NCBI RefSeq assembly: GCF_032999765.1 | Contig: NZ_CP136051.1 | Location: 1,216,417 to 1,280,416, forward strand | Direction of reading: 5' to 3' | Length of the DNA: 64,000 bases | Origin: Imperialibacter roseus | GTDB lineage: Bacteria > Bacteroidota > Bacteroidia > Cytophagales > Cyclobacteriaceae | Shown here: positions 8,922-17,900 of the stretch, piece after piece | Position numbering within the stretch: the stretch's first letter is position 1 | How the letters are laid out: every line of letters begins with the position of its first letter | Notes under the pieces: generated by a model | The model's database searches: none | What the model saw: only the letters and a program-made list of their open reading frames with translations | Told to the model about the DNA's origin: nothing | Made by a program: the position numbers and the translations under genes

Positions 8922-10289
8922 ATGAATACTTTTAACATCAATCGCCGGCATTTTCTTAAAGGGGCCTCGGCAACCCTGGCATTGTCCACCTTTGGGTTCC
9001 GGGGCATTGATCTCATCAATCCGCAAAGGCCTTTTAGGGTTGCGCTAATCGGAACAGGTTGGTATGGAAAAAGTGACTTGTTTCGACTGATTCAGGTGGC
9101 ACCGGTAGAAGTAATTGCTCTTTGCGATGTAGACAAAAACCAGCTGAACGCTGCCGCTGACCTGGTTAGCAAGCGTCAGAAGTCGGGCAAGAAGCCCAAG
9201 CTGTACGGCGACTACCGCAAGCTACTTTCAGAAAACGAGCTTGACATTGTGCTGATTGGCACGCCCGACCACTGGCATGCACTGCAAATGATTGATGCTG
9301 TAAAGGCAGGCGCTCATGTGTATGTGCAGAAGCCTATCAGCGTCGACGTAATGGAAGGGGAGGCCATGGTAGCCGCTGCGAGAAAATACAACAAGGTGGT
9401 GCAGGTAGGAACACAACGCAAGAGCACCCCGCACTTAATTGACGCCAAGAAAAACATTGTTGACGCCGGGCTGCTTGGCACTATTCGCCATGTAGAAATG
9501 TGTTGCTATTTTGCCATGCGCAACAATTCAAATCCACCGCTGGAGCCGGTTCCGGACTTCCTCGACTATGAAATGTGGACAGGCCCGGCGCCTTTGCGTC
9601 CGTACGATGGCATTCCCCACATTCGCTGGTGGAGAGCGTTTATGGAATATGGTAACGGTGTTACCGGTGATATGTGCGTGCACATGCTCGACACCGTTCG
9701 CTGGATGCTGAAGCTGGGCTGGCCAACAAAAATCAGCGCCAATGGAGGCATTTTTGTCCAGAAGGATGCGAAGTCGAATATAGCGGATACGCAGGTCGCC
9801 AATTTCGAATATCCGGAATTGAACTGCGTGTGGACGCACCGGACATGGGGCACACCGGCCGATCCGCAATACCCGTGGTCATTCAAACTCTATGGAGACA
9901 AGGGCACGCTTTCTGCCAGCACGATGCAGTATGATTTTGTGCCTGTGGGTGACGGAGAAAAGATCCACAAGGATGTGGTGTACGAAAGAGAAAAGTATCC
10001 TGAAGATTTGACAGAGGAACGCATTGAATTGAATGCAGCACCTGCCACAAGGTTGCATATGCTCGACTTCCTCAACGCAATTGACAAGAAAAGCAGACCG
10101 GTAGCCGACATTGAGGAAGGGCATATCTCTACCGCAAGCTGTATACTAGCCAATATTTCGATGGAATTGGGAAGGCCGTTGTCCTACGACCCCAAAACGA
10201 TGACGGTGCCAGGCGATGCTGAAGCGACTCAGAAGTTGCAAAGGGCCTACAGAAGCCCATGGACACATCCTGATCCTAAGAAGGTTTAA
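8922..10289 (+). CDS. Gfo/Idh/MocA family oxidoreductase with a Tat signal
   Basis: 455 residues. The twin-arginine leader NRRHFLKGASATLAL at residues 7-21 predicts export in folded form with NAD(P) bound. The Rossmann fold begins at about residue 38 (RVALIGTGWYG), followed by the family signature EKP-like HVYVQKPIS near residue 143 that holds the catalytic Lys. The second half is the usual alpha/beta substrate domain with VTGDMCVHMLDTVRWML. Family members oxidise or reduce sugars and inositols. Tat-exported forms in Bacteroidota often lie near glycan enzymes, and here a GH26 mannanase is convergent downstream, though the substrate cannot be read from sequence. Confidence 0.9.
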   Translation: MNTFNINRRHFLKGASATLALSTFGFRGIDLINPQRPFRVALIGTGWYGKSDLFRLIQVAPVEVIALCDVDKNQLNAAADLVSKRQKSGKKPKLYGDYRKLLSENELDIVLIGTPDHWHALQMIDAVKAGAHVYVQKPISVDVMEGEAMVAAARKYNKVVQVGTQRKSTPHLIDAKKNIVDAGLLGTIRHVEMCCYFAMRNNSNPPLEPVPDFLDYEMWTGPAPLRPYDGIPHIRWWRAFMEYGNGVTGDMCVHMLDTVRWMLKLGWPTKISANGGIFVQKDAKSNIADTQVANFEYPELNCVWTHRTWGTPADPQYPWSFKLYGDKGTLSASTMQYDFVPVGDGEKIHKDVVYEREKYPEDLTEERIELNAAPATRLHMLDFLNAIDKKSRPVADIEEGHISTASCILANISMELGRPLSYDPKTMTVPGDAEATQKLQRAYRSPWTHPDPKKV

Positions 10290-10303
10290 CAGAGAAACGA
10301 AGA

Positions 10304-10324
10304 GGGGCGATGAGCCCCTTTTTC
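10304..10324 (+). terminator. rho-independent terminator of the Gfo/Idh gene
   Basis: GGGGC and GCCCC pair around a five-base loop and are followed by a run of five T, 15 bases after the stop codon. Confidence 0.75.
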
Positions 10325-10328
10325 TTGC

Positions 10329-10365
10329 AAACCCTCCAAGGGGTTTTGAACCCCTGGAGGGTTTT
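10329..10365. terminator. two-way terminator between convergent genes
   Basis: A long stem, AACCCTCC-A-AGGGGTT against AACCCCT-GGAGGGTT, has a short TTG loop, a T run on the right and an A run on the left. It can end transcription from both the oxidoreductase and the GH26 gene. Confidence 0.75.
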
Positions 10366-10372
10366 AGTATGA

Positions 10373-11749
10373 TTAATTCACTACCACCTTCTTGCTCACC
10401 GTCTTTCTCGAATCGGTGGCGCTTAGTAAATAGACACCGGTCGATAGCAGCCCTTCGGTGTGAATAGTCATTTCATTGCCTTCAGCAGTCAACTCATGCA
10501 CCAGCTGTCCTCTCAGGTCATATATTTTCACCAGAGACTGGTTCTCGAACCCCGAGAGCCGGATGGTGAGGTCGCTGGTTACCGGAATAGGAAATAGCTG
10601 GACTTCTTCATTTGGTCTGTTGTCTGCTACGGCAGTTACATCGTAGAACCTGTACATGTCAGGCATCTCATTCCCAAATATCGCTGCGGACGAACTTTGG
10701 AAGGCTATGAAACTCGCTTTGGCAGCCTCGCTGCTATTGGCGTAGGGCACGTAAGGAAACGACCAGGCCGCATTGATCCATGTAAGTACCCAGGCAATGT
10801 TTTGCGAACGGCCGGTTGGGTCTCCGGTAATAGCAGGCAATATTGTGTCCAACCAATATTGGGCTGCGTCATCTCCATTGGAAGCCCCTCCATTAGTTCG
10901 GTTGCCCGTTTCGGTAAACACGGCCACTTTGCCGCTGGCGAATGAGTAGTCGACAATGGGCGCCAGAATGTTGCGCAAGCCCGAAACAGACACCTCATAG
11001 GCGTCTACCCCAACAATGTCGACATAGTCGTCGCCAGGGTAGTAGTTGAAATCGACTGGATTGTTAGGTGACCAGGCAAAGAGCACGGTGTTCGTTCGTT
11101 CTTCTATGTATTGCTGCGTGAGCCGGTAAAGGGCTTTGTAAGTTTGTGGAGTGGTGGCTTTGCTACCCCACCAAAACCAGCCGCCATTCATTTCGTGCAA
11201 AGGCCGGAAAACGATGGGGATGTTTTCACCGTCGACCACCAGCTCATCATTGATAATGTCAATTACTTTGTCGAGCTCAGCGAGGTACCAATCCCTGTCG
11301 CCATCCAAATCGTCAACAATATTGCTCACAAGGTTTTTTACATCATCCTTATATTCATAGCTGTTCGTGCCCCTGGCACTGAGGTGCCAGTCGTAGGTAA
11401 TGACGTAGCCTTGCTGGTAGGCCCACTTTACCGCCTCGGTGTGGTAGCGTCGCTCTCCTTCCGATTTCTCAAGGTAATAGTGAAAGTCAGATCCCAGCAC
11501 GGCAGGATGTGTTCCTGTGACGTTTTTACTATCAGAAAATTCCTTGTCTCCATGGGCGGAGCCGGAGGAGTAGCTGAAGCTGTTGAAAAACTCCTGACCA
11601 AAAAGAAACTGGTTGCTGGCTTGCACCCTTCTTAGGTTTTCGTAGAGGTAAAAAGTTTTGTCGGAAGCATCCGGATCGACCTGGCCTAATGCTCGGAAAC
11701 AATAAACGGATAGGGCAAGGCAAAGAAGGAACACTGGTATCAGCTTCAT
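10373..11749 (-). CDS. GH26 family beta-mannanase with T9SS sorting domain
   Basis: 458 residues with a signal peptide (about residues 1-22, ending ALGQ). The GH26 catalytic domain spans about 28-355. The acid/base Glu is E186 in FRPLHEMNGGWFWWG and the nucleophile is E280 in VFTETGN, both in the positions expected for clan GH-A mannanases. The last 75 residues are a T9SS type A sorting domain (LFPIPVTSDLTIRL, IYDLRGQLV, GVYLLSATD), so the enzyme is secreted or fixed to the cell surface by PorU-type sortases. It should cut internal beta-1,4-mannosidic bonds; other GH26 activities exist but are rarer. Confidence 0.93.
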   Translation of the reverse strand: MKLIPVFLLCLALSVYCFRALGQVDPDASDKTFYLYENLRRVQASNQFLFGQEFFNSFSYSSGSAHGDKEFSDSKNVTGTHPAVLGSDFHYYLEKSEGERRYHTEAVKWAYQQGYVITYDWHLSARGTNSYEYKDDVKNLVSNIVDDLDGDRDWYLAELDKVIDIINDELVVDGENIPIVFRPLHEMNGGWFWWGSKATTPQTYKALYRLTQQYIEERTNTVLFAWSPNNPVDFNYYPGDDYVDIVGVDAYEVSVSGLRNILAPIVDYSFASGKVAVFTETGNRTNGGASNGDDAAQYWLDTILPAITGDPTGRSQNIAWVLTWINAAWSFPYVPYANSSEAAKASFIAFQSSSAAIFGNEMPDMYRFYDVTAVADNRPNEEVQLFPIPVTSDLTIRLSGFENQSLVKIYDLRGQLVHELTAEGNEMTIHTEGLLSTGVYLLSATDSRKTVSKKVVVN

Positions 11750-11903
11750 AAACGGGAGCGTTGGCAGGCTAGTAAGTTACATATACCCGGGCGGAATTTA
11801 AAAAAGAGCCCGAAGCAATGCACTCACCGAAGACTGCTACCAAACGTTTGGGTGCTCGTAATCAGACAAGCCCTAAAGTTGAAATTCACGAAGAGGTTTC
11901 TCC

Positions 11904-12443
11904 TTATTTTTTGGCCAAAAACCTGTACGCAGTCATTCCCAACATCACCACACAGCAAAGAATCACGAAAAGCTTCTCTGCATCAAACCAGTCGATAGGC
12001 CGGTCCTGAAGTTTTGGGTCGGTAATCACAGCATGCAGGATTAGCGGAACCATAGCGAAATAGGACGTATAGTGAATAGTGCGCCAGGTTTTGAGTTTGA
12101 TAGAGCTTTTGTAGTAGGAGCTGATGACTACCAGTGCAATGACGTAAAGAGCCACGGCACCAAAGGTGTTGGCCAGAGGCTGGTGCTCCGTCCAGGCAGG
12201 TAGTAGCAGGTCGCCCCAGGTAAAGCCGGACTTTGGTGAAAATGGCAACAAAAGAATATGTACCAGAATAGCGATGGCGGCCGTATAGCCGGTCAACTTG
12301 TGAAGTCCAAGGAACTTAAGGCCATAGGGTAATTTGATTGTCGAACCTGACCAAATGAAGTAGCCAACGATGAAATTAAGTGCCAGGGCGGCTATGCCAA
12401 CCAGGCCTATAATACCGGAGATTTCTATGTAGTCAATTTCCAT
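11904..12443 (-). CDS. ferric reductase-like transmembrane protein
   Basis: 179 residues with five or six hydrophobic spans. Two pairs of histidines in neighbouring helices, H48/H62 (LHKLTGYTAAIAILVH) and H124/H137 (IHYTSYFAMVPLILH), are spaced as in the b-type heme-binding ferric reductase/NADPH-oxidase-like membrane domain. There is no attached FAD/NAD domain, so it would need a partner, as MsrQ-type proteins do. It is divergent from menA, which starts 151 bases away, and may belong with quinone-linked electron transfer. The family is fairly clear, the partner is not. Confidence 0.8.
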   Translation of the reverse strand: MEIDYIEISGIIGLVGIAALALNFIVGYFIWSGSTIKLPYGLKFLGLHKLTGYTAAIAILVHILLLPFSPKSGFTWGDLLLPAWTEHQPLANTFGAVALYVIALVVISSYYKSSIKLKTWRTIHYTSYFAMVPLILHAVITDPKLQDRPIDWFDAEKLFVILCCVVMLGMTAYRFLAKK

Positions 12444-12582
12444 AATCGGCGAATTTAATGGCGCCGGTTAAAACTGGAAAGCCGCTCATATAACTTGGTA
12501 GGTAGTTTTTACGGAATGAGCGTTCTAATGCTGGCTGGCTGAGAGGATATGAGAATTGGCACTCAAATTCCCAAATCATGCT

Positions 12583-12590
12583 TACCTTTG
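12583..12590 (+). promoter_or_regulatory. menA -7 box TACCTTTG, four bases before the ATG
   Basis: TACCTTTG ends at 12590 and the menA ATG begins at 12595. A TTG at 12556-12558 is 24 bases upstream, slightly longer than ideal. This spacing predicts a leaderless or nearly leaderless transcript. Confidence 0.6.
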
Positions 12591-12594
12591 CGGC

Positions 12595-13491
12595 ATGCAA
12601 ATCAAACCCTGGATTTCGGCCTTCAGGCTTCGCACGTTGCCCCTGGCACTTTCTGTCATCGCTATGGGCTCGTTTCTGGCTGCTGCCCACGGCCAGTTTC
12701 GCTGGTCGGTATGGTGGCTGGCAGCTCTCACCACGTTGCTGCTACAAATCCTCTCCAACCTGGCCAATGACTACGGCGACTCCATTCATGGAGCCGACAG
12801 AGGTGACCGCAAGGGCCCAAGCAGGGCTGTGCAGTCGGGGCAAATAACGCCGTCAACAATGAAAAGGGCTATGATCGTTACAGCGCTTCTTTCATTTGTC
12901 AGCGGGCTGGCGCTGCTATGGATCGCACTTGGCTCCGAGCTGAAACTGCTGCTTATTTTCCTGGCGCTGGGCGTTTTGTGTATCCTTGCAGCGATAGGCT
13001 ACACCAACGGAAAGCGACCCTATGGCTATGCAGGTTTGGGCGATATTTCCGTGCTTATTTTCTTCGGTTTGGTGGGGGTAGGCGGCTCCTATTTTCTGCA
13101 TACCCAAACCATTGACTGGGCAGTGGTACTACCCGCCTTATCCGTTGGTTTTTTCTCTGTGGGCGTGCTAAACGTCAATAATATACGAGACATAGAGAGC
13201 GATAAGGCGGCTGGAAAATATTCCATTCCTGTTCGGATTGGCAGATCAAAAGCAGTCATCTATCACTGGCTGTTGTTAACGGCGGGCCTTTTTTGCGGTG
13301 CGATGTACGTTTTGCAAAATGCCGGAGGCTATAGCAGTTGGCTGTTTCTCGTCAGCTTGCCGCTCTTCTGGAAAGTGGGCAGGGGTGTGCAAACCATTGA
13401 GGATCCAATGCAACTCGACCCATTTTTGAAAATGATGGCTTTGAGCACAATGCTTTTTGTCATCACCTTCGGAATAGGCATTCTGATTTAA
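12595..13491 (+). CDS. menA: 1,4-dihydroxy-2-naphthoate polyprenyltransferase
   Basis: 298 residues from the ATG at 12595; a TTG at 12556 would place the promoter inside the gene. It is an integral membrane UbiA-superfamily enzyme that joins a polyprenyl chain to 1,4-dihydroxy-2-naphthoate, giving demethylmenaquinone. Both Asp-rich prenyl-diphosphate motifs are present: NDYGDSIHGAD at residues 58-68 followed by RGDRKGPSRAVQSGQI, and NNIRDIESDKAAGKYSIPVRIG in the second half. Seven to nine hydrophobic helices surround them. Menaquinone is the usual respiratory quinone of Bacteroidota, so this is a core gene. Confidence 0.95.
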   Translation: MQIKPWISAFRLRTLPLALSVIAMGSFLAAAHGQFRWSVWWLAALTTLLLQILSNLANDYGDSIHGADRGDRKGPSRAVQSGQITPSTMKRAMIVTALLSFVSGLALLWIALGSELKLLLIFLALGVLCILAAIGYTNGKRPYGYAGLGDISVLIFFGLVGVGGSYFLHTQTIDWAVVLPALSVGFFSVGVLNVNNIRDIESDKAAGKYSIPVRIGRSKAVIYHWLLLTAGLFCGAMYVLQNAGGYSSWLFLVSLPLFWKVGRGVQTIEDPMQLDPFLKMMALSTMLFVITFGIGILI

Positions 13492-13519
13492 ATCAGTTAC
13501 CTGTTTGTTTAAAAAGCTT

Positions 13520-13546
13520 AGTAAATGCTGAGGTATTTACTATTTT
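13520..13546 (+). terminator. weak terminator-like hairpin after menA
   Basis: AGTAAAT and ATTTACT pair around an eight-base loop and are followed by ATTTTT. The stem has only one G:C pair at each side, so termination would be weak. Confidence 0.35.
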
Positions 13547-13578
13547 TAGGTTCATTCTAACATCACAATTTTTACGAC

Positions 13579-14418
13579 ATGAAGAATATCCTCGTTCCAA
13601 CCGACTTTTCAAAACAAGCCAAATATGCTTTAGACTTTGCAGCTGTCATCGCTAAGAAAGCGTCAGCTAAAATCAAACTTGTTCATGTGCTTGAAGTACC
13701 CAGCAGTTCTTCCCTACACGCAACGGGAGAAGTTGAAAGCGACGATCCGATGGAAAAAATATTCACCATCAAGCTGATAGAAAGCTCCGAAAGAAGATTG
13801 GCTGAGCTTGCTGCAAGTGTGTCGGGAGTAAAAGTTGAAACACATATTCACTCAGGAAGCCCATTCAAAATTTTGACCCATGAAATCAACGACAGCAATG
13901 TTGATTTGCTGGTAATGGGAACTTCAGGCTCTTCAGGAATCGACGAGCTGACGGTTGGCTCCAATGCCGAGAAAATGGTTCGTCATGCTACCTGCCCGGT
14001 GATTACTTTAAAAAGACCTGTGACGATTGACATCAAAGATATTGTGTTTGCTTCCGATTTCACTGAGGACCAACCTGCTTTGATTGAGCAGCTTAAACTG
14101 CTTCAAACATTTTTCGGTGCCAAACTTCATGTTGTAAAGGTGAACACACCTCATGACTTCCATCCATCTCACGACGATATTATCGCCATGGATGCCTTCA
14201 TTAAAAAATACGGACTTGAGAATACCTCAAGAAGTATTTACAATGATTTGAATGCTGACGAAGGGATCATGCACTATGCTGGTGATATAAAGGCAGATAT
14301 GATAGCCATGGGCACCAGTGGCCGGACCGGTATTGGTCGATTCTTCCTTGGAAGTATTGCAGAGGACGTAGTTAATCATGCTGAAAGACCAGTATGGACC
14401 TACCGCCTTCATAAATAA
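13579..14418 (+). CDS. universal stress protein with two UspA domains
   Basis: 279 residues made of two tandem Usp domains (about 1-145 and 150-278). Each begins with an ILVPTDFS/IVFASDFT strand and ends with the ATP-binding Gly motif: MGTSGSSGIDELTVGSNAEKM in the first and MGTSGRTGIGRFFLGSIAE in the second. Both retain the G-xx-G-x9-G(S) pattern and so probably bind ATP. Tandem Usp proteins act in stress survival and are often induced by oxygen limitation or growth arrest. The SUI1-like gene follows after 17 bases, suggesting one transcript. Confidence 0.92.
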   Translation: MKNILVPTDFSKQAKYALDFAAVIAKKASAKIKLVHVLEVPSSSSLHATGEVESDDPMEKIFTIKLIESSERRLAELAASVSGVKVETHIHSGSPFKILTHEINDSNVDLLVMGTSGSSGIDELTVGSNAEKMVRHATCPVITLKRPVTIDIKDIVFASDFTEDQPALIEQLKLLQTFFGAKLHVVKVNTPHDFHPSHDDIIAMDAFIKKYGLENTSRSIYNDLNADEGIMHYAGDIKADMIAMGTSGRTGIGRFFLGSIAEDVVNHAERPVWTYRLHK

Positions 14419-14435
14419 TAAAGAAGGTTTAGCTC

Positions 14436-14780
14436 ATGTCGAAAAAGAATAGCCATAAGGATAGGGTTGGCATTGTTTACTCCACTGCTTCGGATTTTGA
14501 TTATACCACTGACCAGGAAGAGGAGGCGGATACGCTTCCTGCCAATCAGCAGGTGCTGAAAATCTTTTATGAGAACAAAGGCCGGGGAGGGAAGCAGGTA
14601 ACGCTTGTGAAGAACTTCATAGGAACCAATGCTGACCTGGAGGCGCTCGGTAAGAAATTGAAAGCCTACTGTGGCACTGGCGGCAGTGTGAAAGATGGCG
14701 AGATTTTGATTCAGGGTGACCTGAGGCCCAAGGTAGCTGAGTTTCTCAGGAAGCAAGGGTATCAGGTGAAAGGAGCTTAG
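14436..14780 (+). CDS. SUI1/eIF1-family translation factor (YciH-like)
   Basis: 114 residues. An unstructured N-terminal 40 residues lead into a SUI1 domain with the signature KGRGGKQVTLVKNFIG, LKAYCGTGGSVKDGEILIQGD and VAEFLRKQGYQVK. Bacterial homologues such as YciH bind the small ribosomal subunit near the P site and affect start-codon discrimination or translation under stress. The 17-base spacing from the universal stress gene and the shared strong terminator at 14813 indicate an operon, which fits a stress role. Confidence 0.9.
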   Translation: MSKKNSHKDRVGIVYSTASDFDYTTDQEEEADTLPANQQVLKIFYENKGRGGKQVTLVKNFIGTNADLEALGKKLKAYCGTGGSVKDGEILIQGDLRPKVAEFLRKQGYQVKGA

Positions 14781-14812
14781 AGCTACCTGCTTAAAATAAG
14801 TCGTATGACGTA

Positions 14813-14841
14813 AAAACCCCGGCACACAATGCCGGGGTTTT
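14813..14841 (+). terminator. strong rho-independent terminator
   Basis: AAAACCCCGGCA and TGCCGGGGTTTT form a perfect 12-bp stem with a CACAA loop. It closes the usp-SUI1 operon, and its A/T flanks let it work in either direction. Confidence 0.9.
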
Positions 14842-14953
14842 ATCTTTCCCCGAAGGGAATTTGATCGCATAAACCAGTGAACCATCGACCAGATGGCCGG
14901 TTTATTGATGAAAGGGACTTATACTGCCGTGCCCTTTCGTTGTCGTTGTGGAA

Positions 14954-17900
14954 TTACTCTTTGATGATTCTGTATGATTTTATTTTCCCTTCGGTTGAGA
15001 CTTGCAGTACATACACCCCTCCGGTTAAGCCAGTCAAACTGATAGATTCGACCTCATAGATACTACTGCTGACCTGATTGATGATGGCGCCGTTGAGAGT
15101 TACCAGTTGAAGGCTGCTGCCTTTGGATAGCCCCGCCACTTTTATTTGATCAGTTGCAGGGTTGGGGTATACGGTGACGTTGGCGAAGGCTTCAGCAATA
15201 CCTGTTTTTGTGCCTTCTTTGACCGTCACCGTGGCTGTCCACTCTTGCGTGCTGCCATCCTCAGCCGTAACGATGTACAGAACTGCTGATGAGAAATCCT
15301 GAGCCACTTCACTACCAGGGCTTACCGAAGCTTTGTCGGAAACGGTGATCGCAGGACTAAGGTTACTGACGTCAGTACCAGCTTCCACCTCAACAGTCAC
15401 GGTATGATCCGTGGTGTTGATTAGGGCATCACCTGTTTGTTCGTGAAGCAAAAAGCCGATGATGTCCTTTGCGCTGCTTAAGGGTTCCGTGGCTGGAGCG
15501 ACGGTCACGGTTGCTGTCCAACCTTGCGTGCTACCGTCCTCGGCCGTCACTGTGTACACCACGGCACTTGTGAAATCCTGAGGGGCACCACTTGCAGGAC
15601 TGATAGAAGCAGCGGCTGAAATGGTAATGGCAGGATTAAGGCTCGTTATATTGGTTCCTGCAACTACTTCGATGGCCACTGTATGTCCACTAGCGTCAAT
15701 TACTGCCGGCCCGGCTTCTTCGGGCAGCGAGAAGGTGAGGATGTCACTGGCACTGCTCAACGGCGCAGGCTCAACTGTTACTGTGACTGTCCATTCCTGC
15801 GTGGCACCATTCCCGGCAGTTACGGTGTAGCTTACTGGGGCAGAAAAATCTTGTGTTGCTCCACTCGCCGGACTTATTGTCGCCTGCTCGGAAACGGTGA
15901 TGGTGGGTGTGAGCGCTGTAGCATCGGTGCCAGTGACAACAGTCACCGATACGCTATGATTTTCTGCGTCAATCACAGCGTCACCAGTTTGCTCGACCAA
16001 TACGAAGGTGAGGATATCGGTGGCGGAATTTGGGGCAATGGCAACTGTTACGGTCCATTCCTGGGTATTCCCTTCCTCAGCGGTTACGGTATATACTACC
16101 GGATTTGTGAAGTCCTGAGCTGCGCCAGAAGCGGGGTTCACTGTTGCTTCTGCTGAAATAGTGATCTCAGGAGTTAGCGTAGTAACATCAGTGCCAAATA
16201 CGACGTCGATAGCCACGGTATGATCTGTGTTGTTGATCACCGCAACCCCAGCCTGCTCTGCCAGAGCAAAAGTGAGAATATTGGCATCGCTTGATTCTGG
16301 TTCATCACCAACCGAAATTGTAAAGGCTTTTTCTAACGTATTGCCGTTCCCGTCGTCGGTTTTGATGCGCACGCTGTAACTATTTGCTAATTCAAAGTCG
16401 AATATTGAATTGGTTACCAATTGGCTGCCCGAAATATTGAACAGTGGATTGTTTGTATCACCTGTTCCTGGCACAAGAGTATAGGTGTATGATCCCGATA
16501 GGTCCTCACCAAGGGTGGTCAGGTTGCCCACAAGAGCGCCTGTTTCCAGATTTTCCATCACCGACTGGTTGTCCAGCTTTAATGAAGTTACCTGCGCCGG
16601 AAGGTCGTTGACAGAAATCGTAAACACTTCTTCCCTGGTACCACCATTTTGGTCGTCGGTCTCTATTCGAACGGAGTAGGTGTCCTGGGTTTCGAAGTCC
16701 AGGGTGACAGCAGTTTTTAGCTGATTTCCGTCAATAGCGAAGGCGCTGTTGCCCTCATCTCCTGAGCCGCTTACCAGGCTGTAGAGATGAGACTGTCCAT
16801 TGTCTTCATCGGTAGTGGACAAAGTGCCTACCAAGGTCCCCGCAGGGTTGCTTTCGTCCACCGTAGTGTTGTCCAGCGCAATATCTGTGGGCATTTCGTT
16901 CACATCATTGATAGTGATCACGAATGCTTTTTCGAAGAGCCCGCCGTTTTGGTCGTTCGTTTTCACTCTTATTTTATACTCATGCTTGGCTTCATAGTCA
17001 AAGGCAACTCCGGCCCGAAGCTCAGCACCTACTATGCTGAAGGAGCCGTTGTCAGTGCTACCTGTCCCACTGACAAGGGTATAGAGGTGTGTTTGGGAAG
17101 TATTGGCATCAGTCGTTGAGAATGTGCCTACTGCTGCACCAGCAGAGTTGTTCTCGTCAATTGTTGAACTGCTGAGTGCAAGGTCCGTCGGTGCCACCTG
17201 CTGCTCGGTAACAGTCACCTCCCAATCCTGATCCGTGCCATCCTCGGATGTAACTGTATAGGTTACTGCAGTGGTGAAGTTCTGTGACATGCCACTGGCT
17301 GGGTCGCTGCTGGCTCCGTCTGATAGTGTGATGGTGGGCGCCAGTGAGGTCAGGCTGGTTCCGGCGGCTACTTCCATGGTGACTGTGTGGTTTACGTCGT
17401 CGATAGTAGCTGCGCCAGTCTGTTGAGCCAAAACAAATGTGAGGATATCATTTTCGGTATTGATCAGGAAGTCGATACCAATGCCGCTACTGGCACTTAC
17501 GGCGTTGGCTACATCGGCAGCACTGGAGCTTACAAAAGCGCTATTGTTAAAGGTGAATATCAGACTTAAAATGTCCGTTGCATCCTGATGCACGGAGGCT
17601 TTGCCTGTGAAGGTAAGCGCCGCCGAATACCCATCCGCCGCTACAGCAAAGTCTGCTACAAGTCCGCTGGGAAGATTGGTGATGGTATAATCGGTGCCGT
17701 AAGTAAGCGAGCTTCCTGCTGATGAAAACTTATCGTCTACCACGAAGATGTTCATTTCTCCGTCAACAGCGCCATCATTGGCTTCCGTTTCTGTGAAGCC
17801 ACCCAGGTCGATGTTAAATTGATAGATCAAAGCATTGTCACCATCAGCTACGAAGACCCTGGATCCATCGGGTTTTACAGCGATGGCTGCGCCCCACGCA

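Noticed and set aside
11111-11635. 174-codon plus-strand frame inside the GH26 gene
   Set aside because: Antisense to an enzyme with both catalytic Glu residues in place; no signal or domain supports it.
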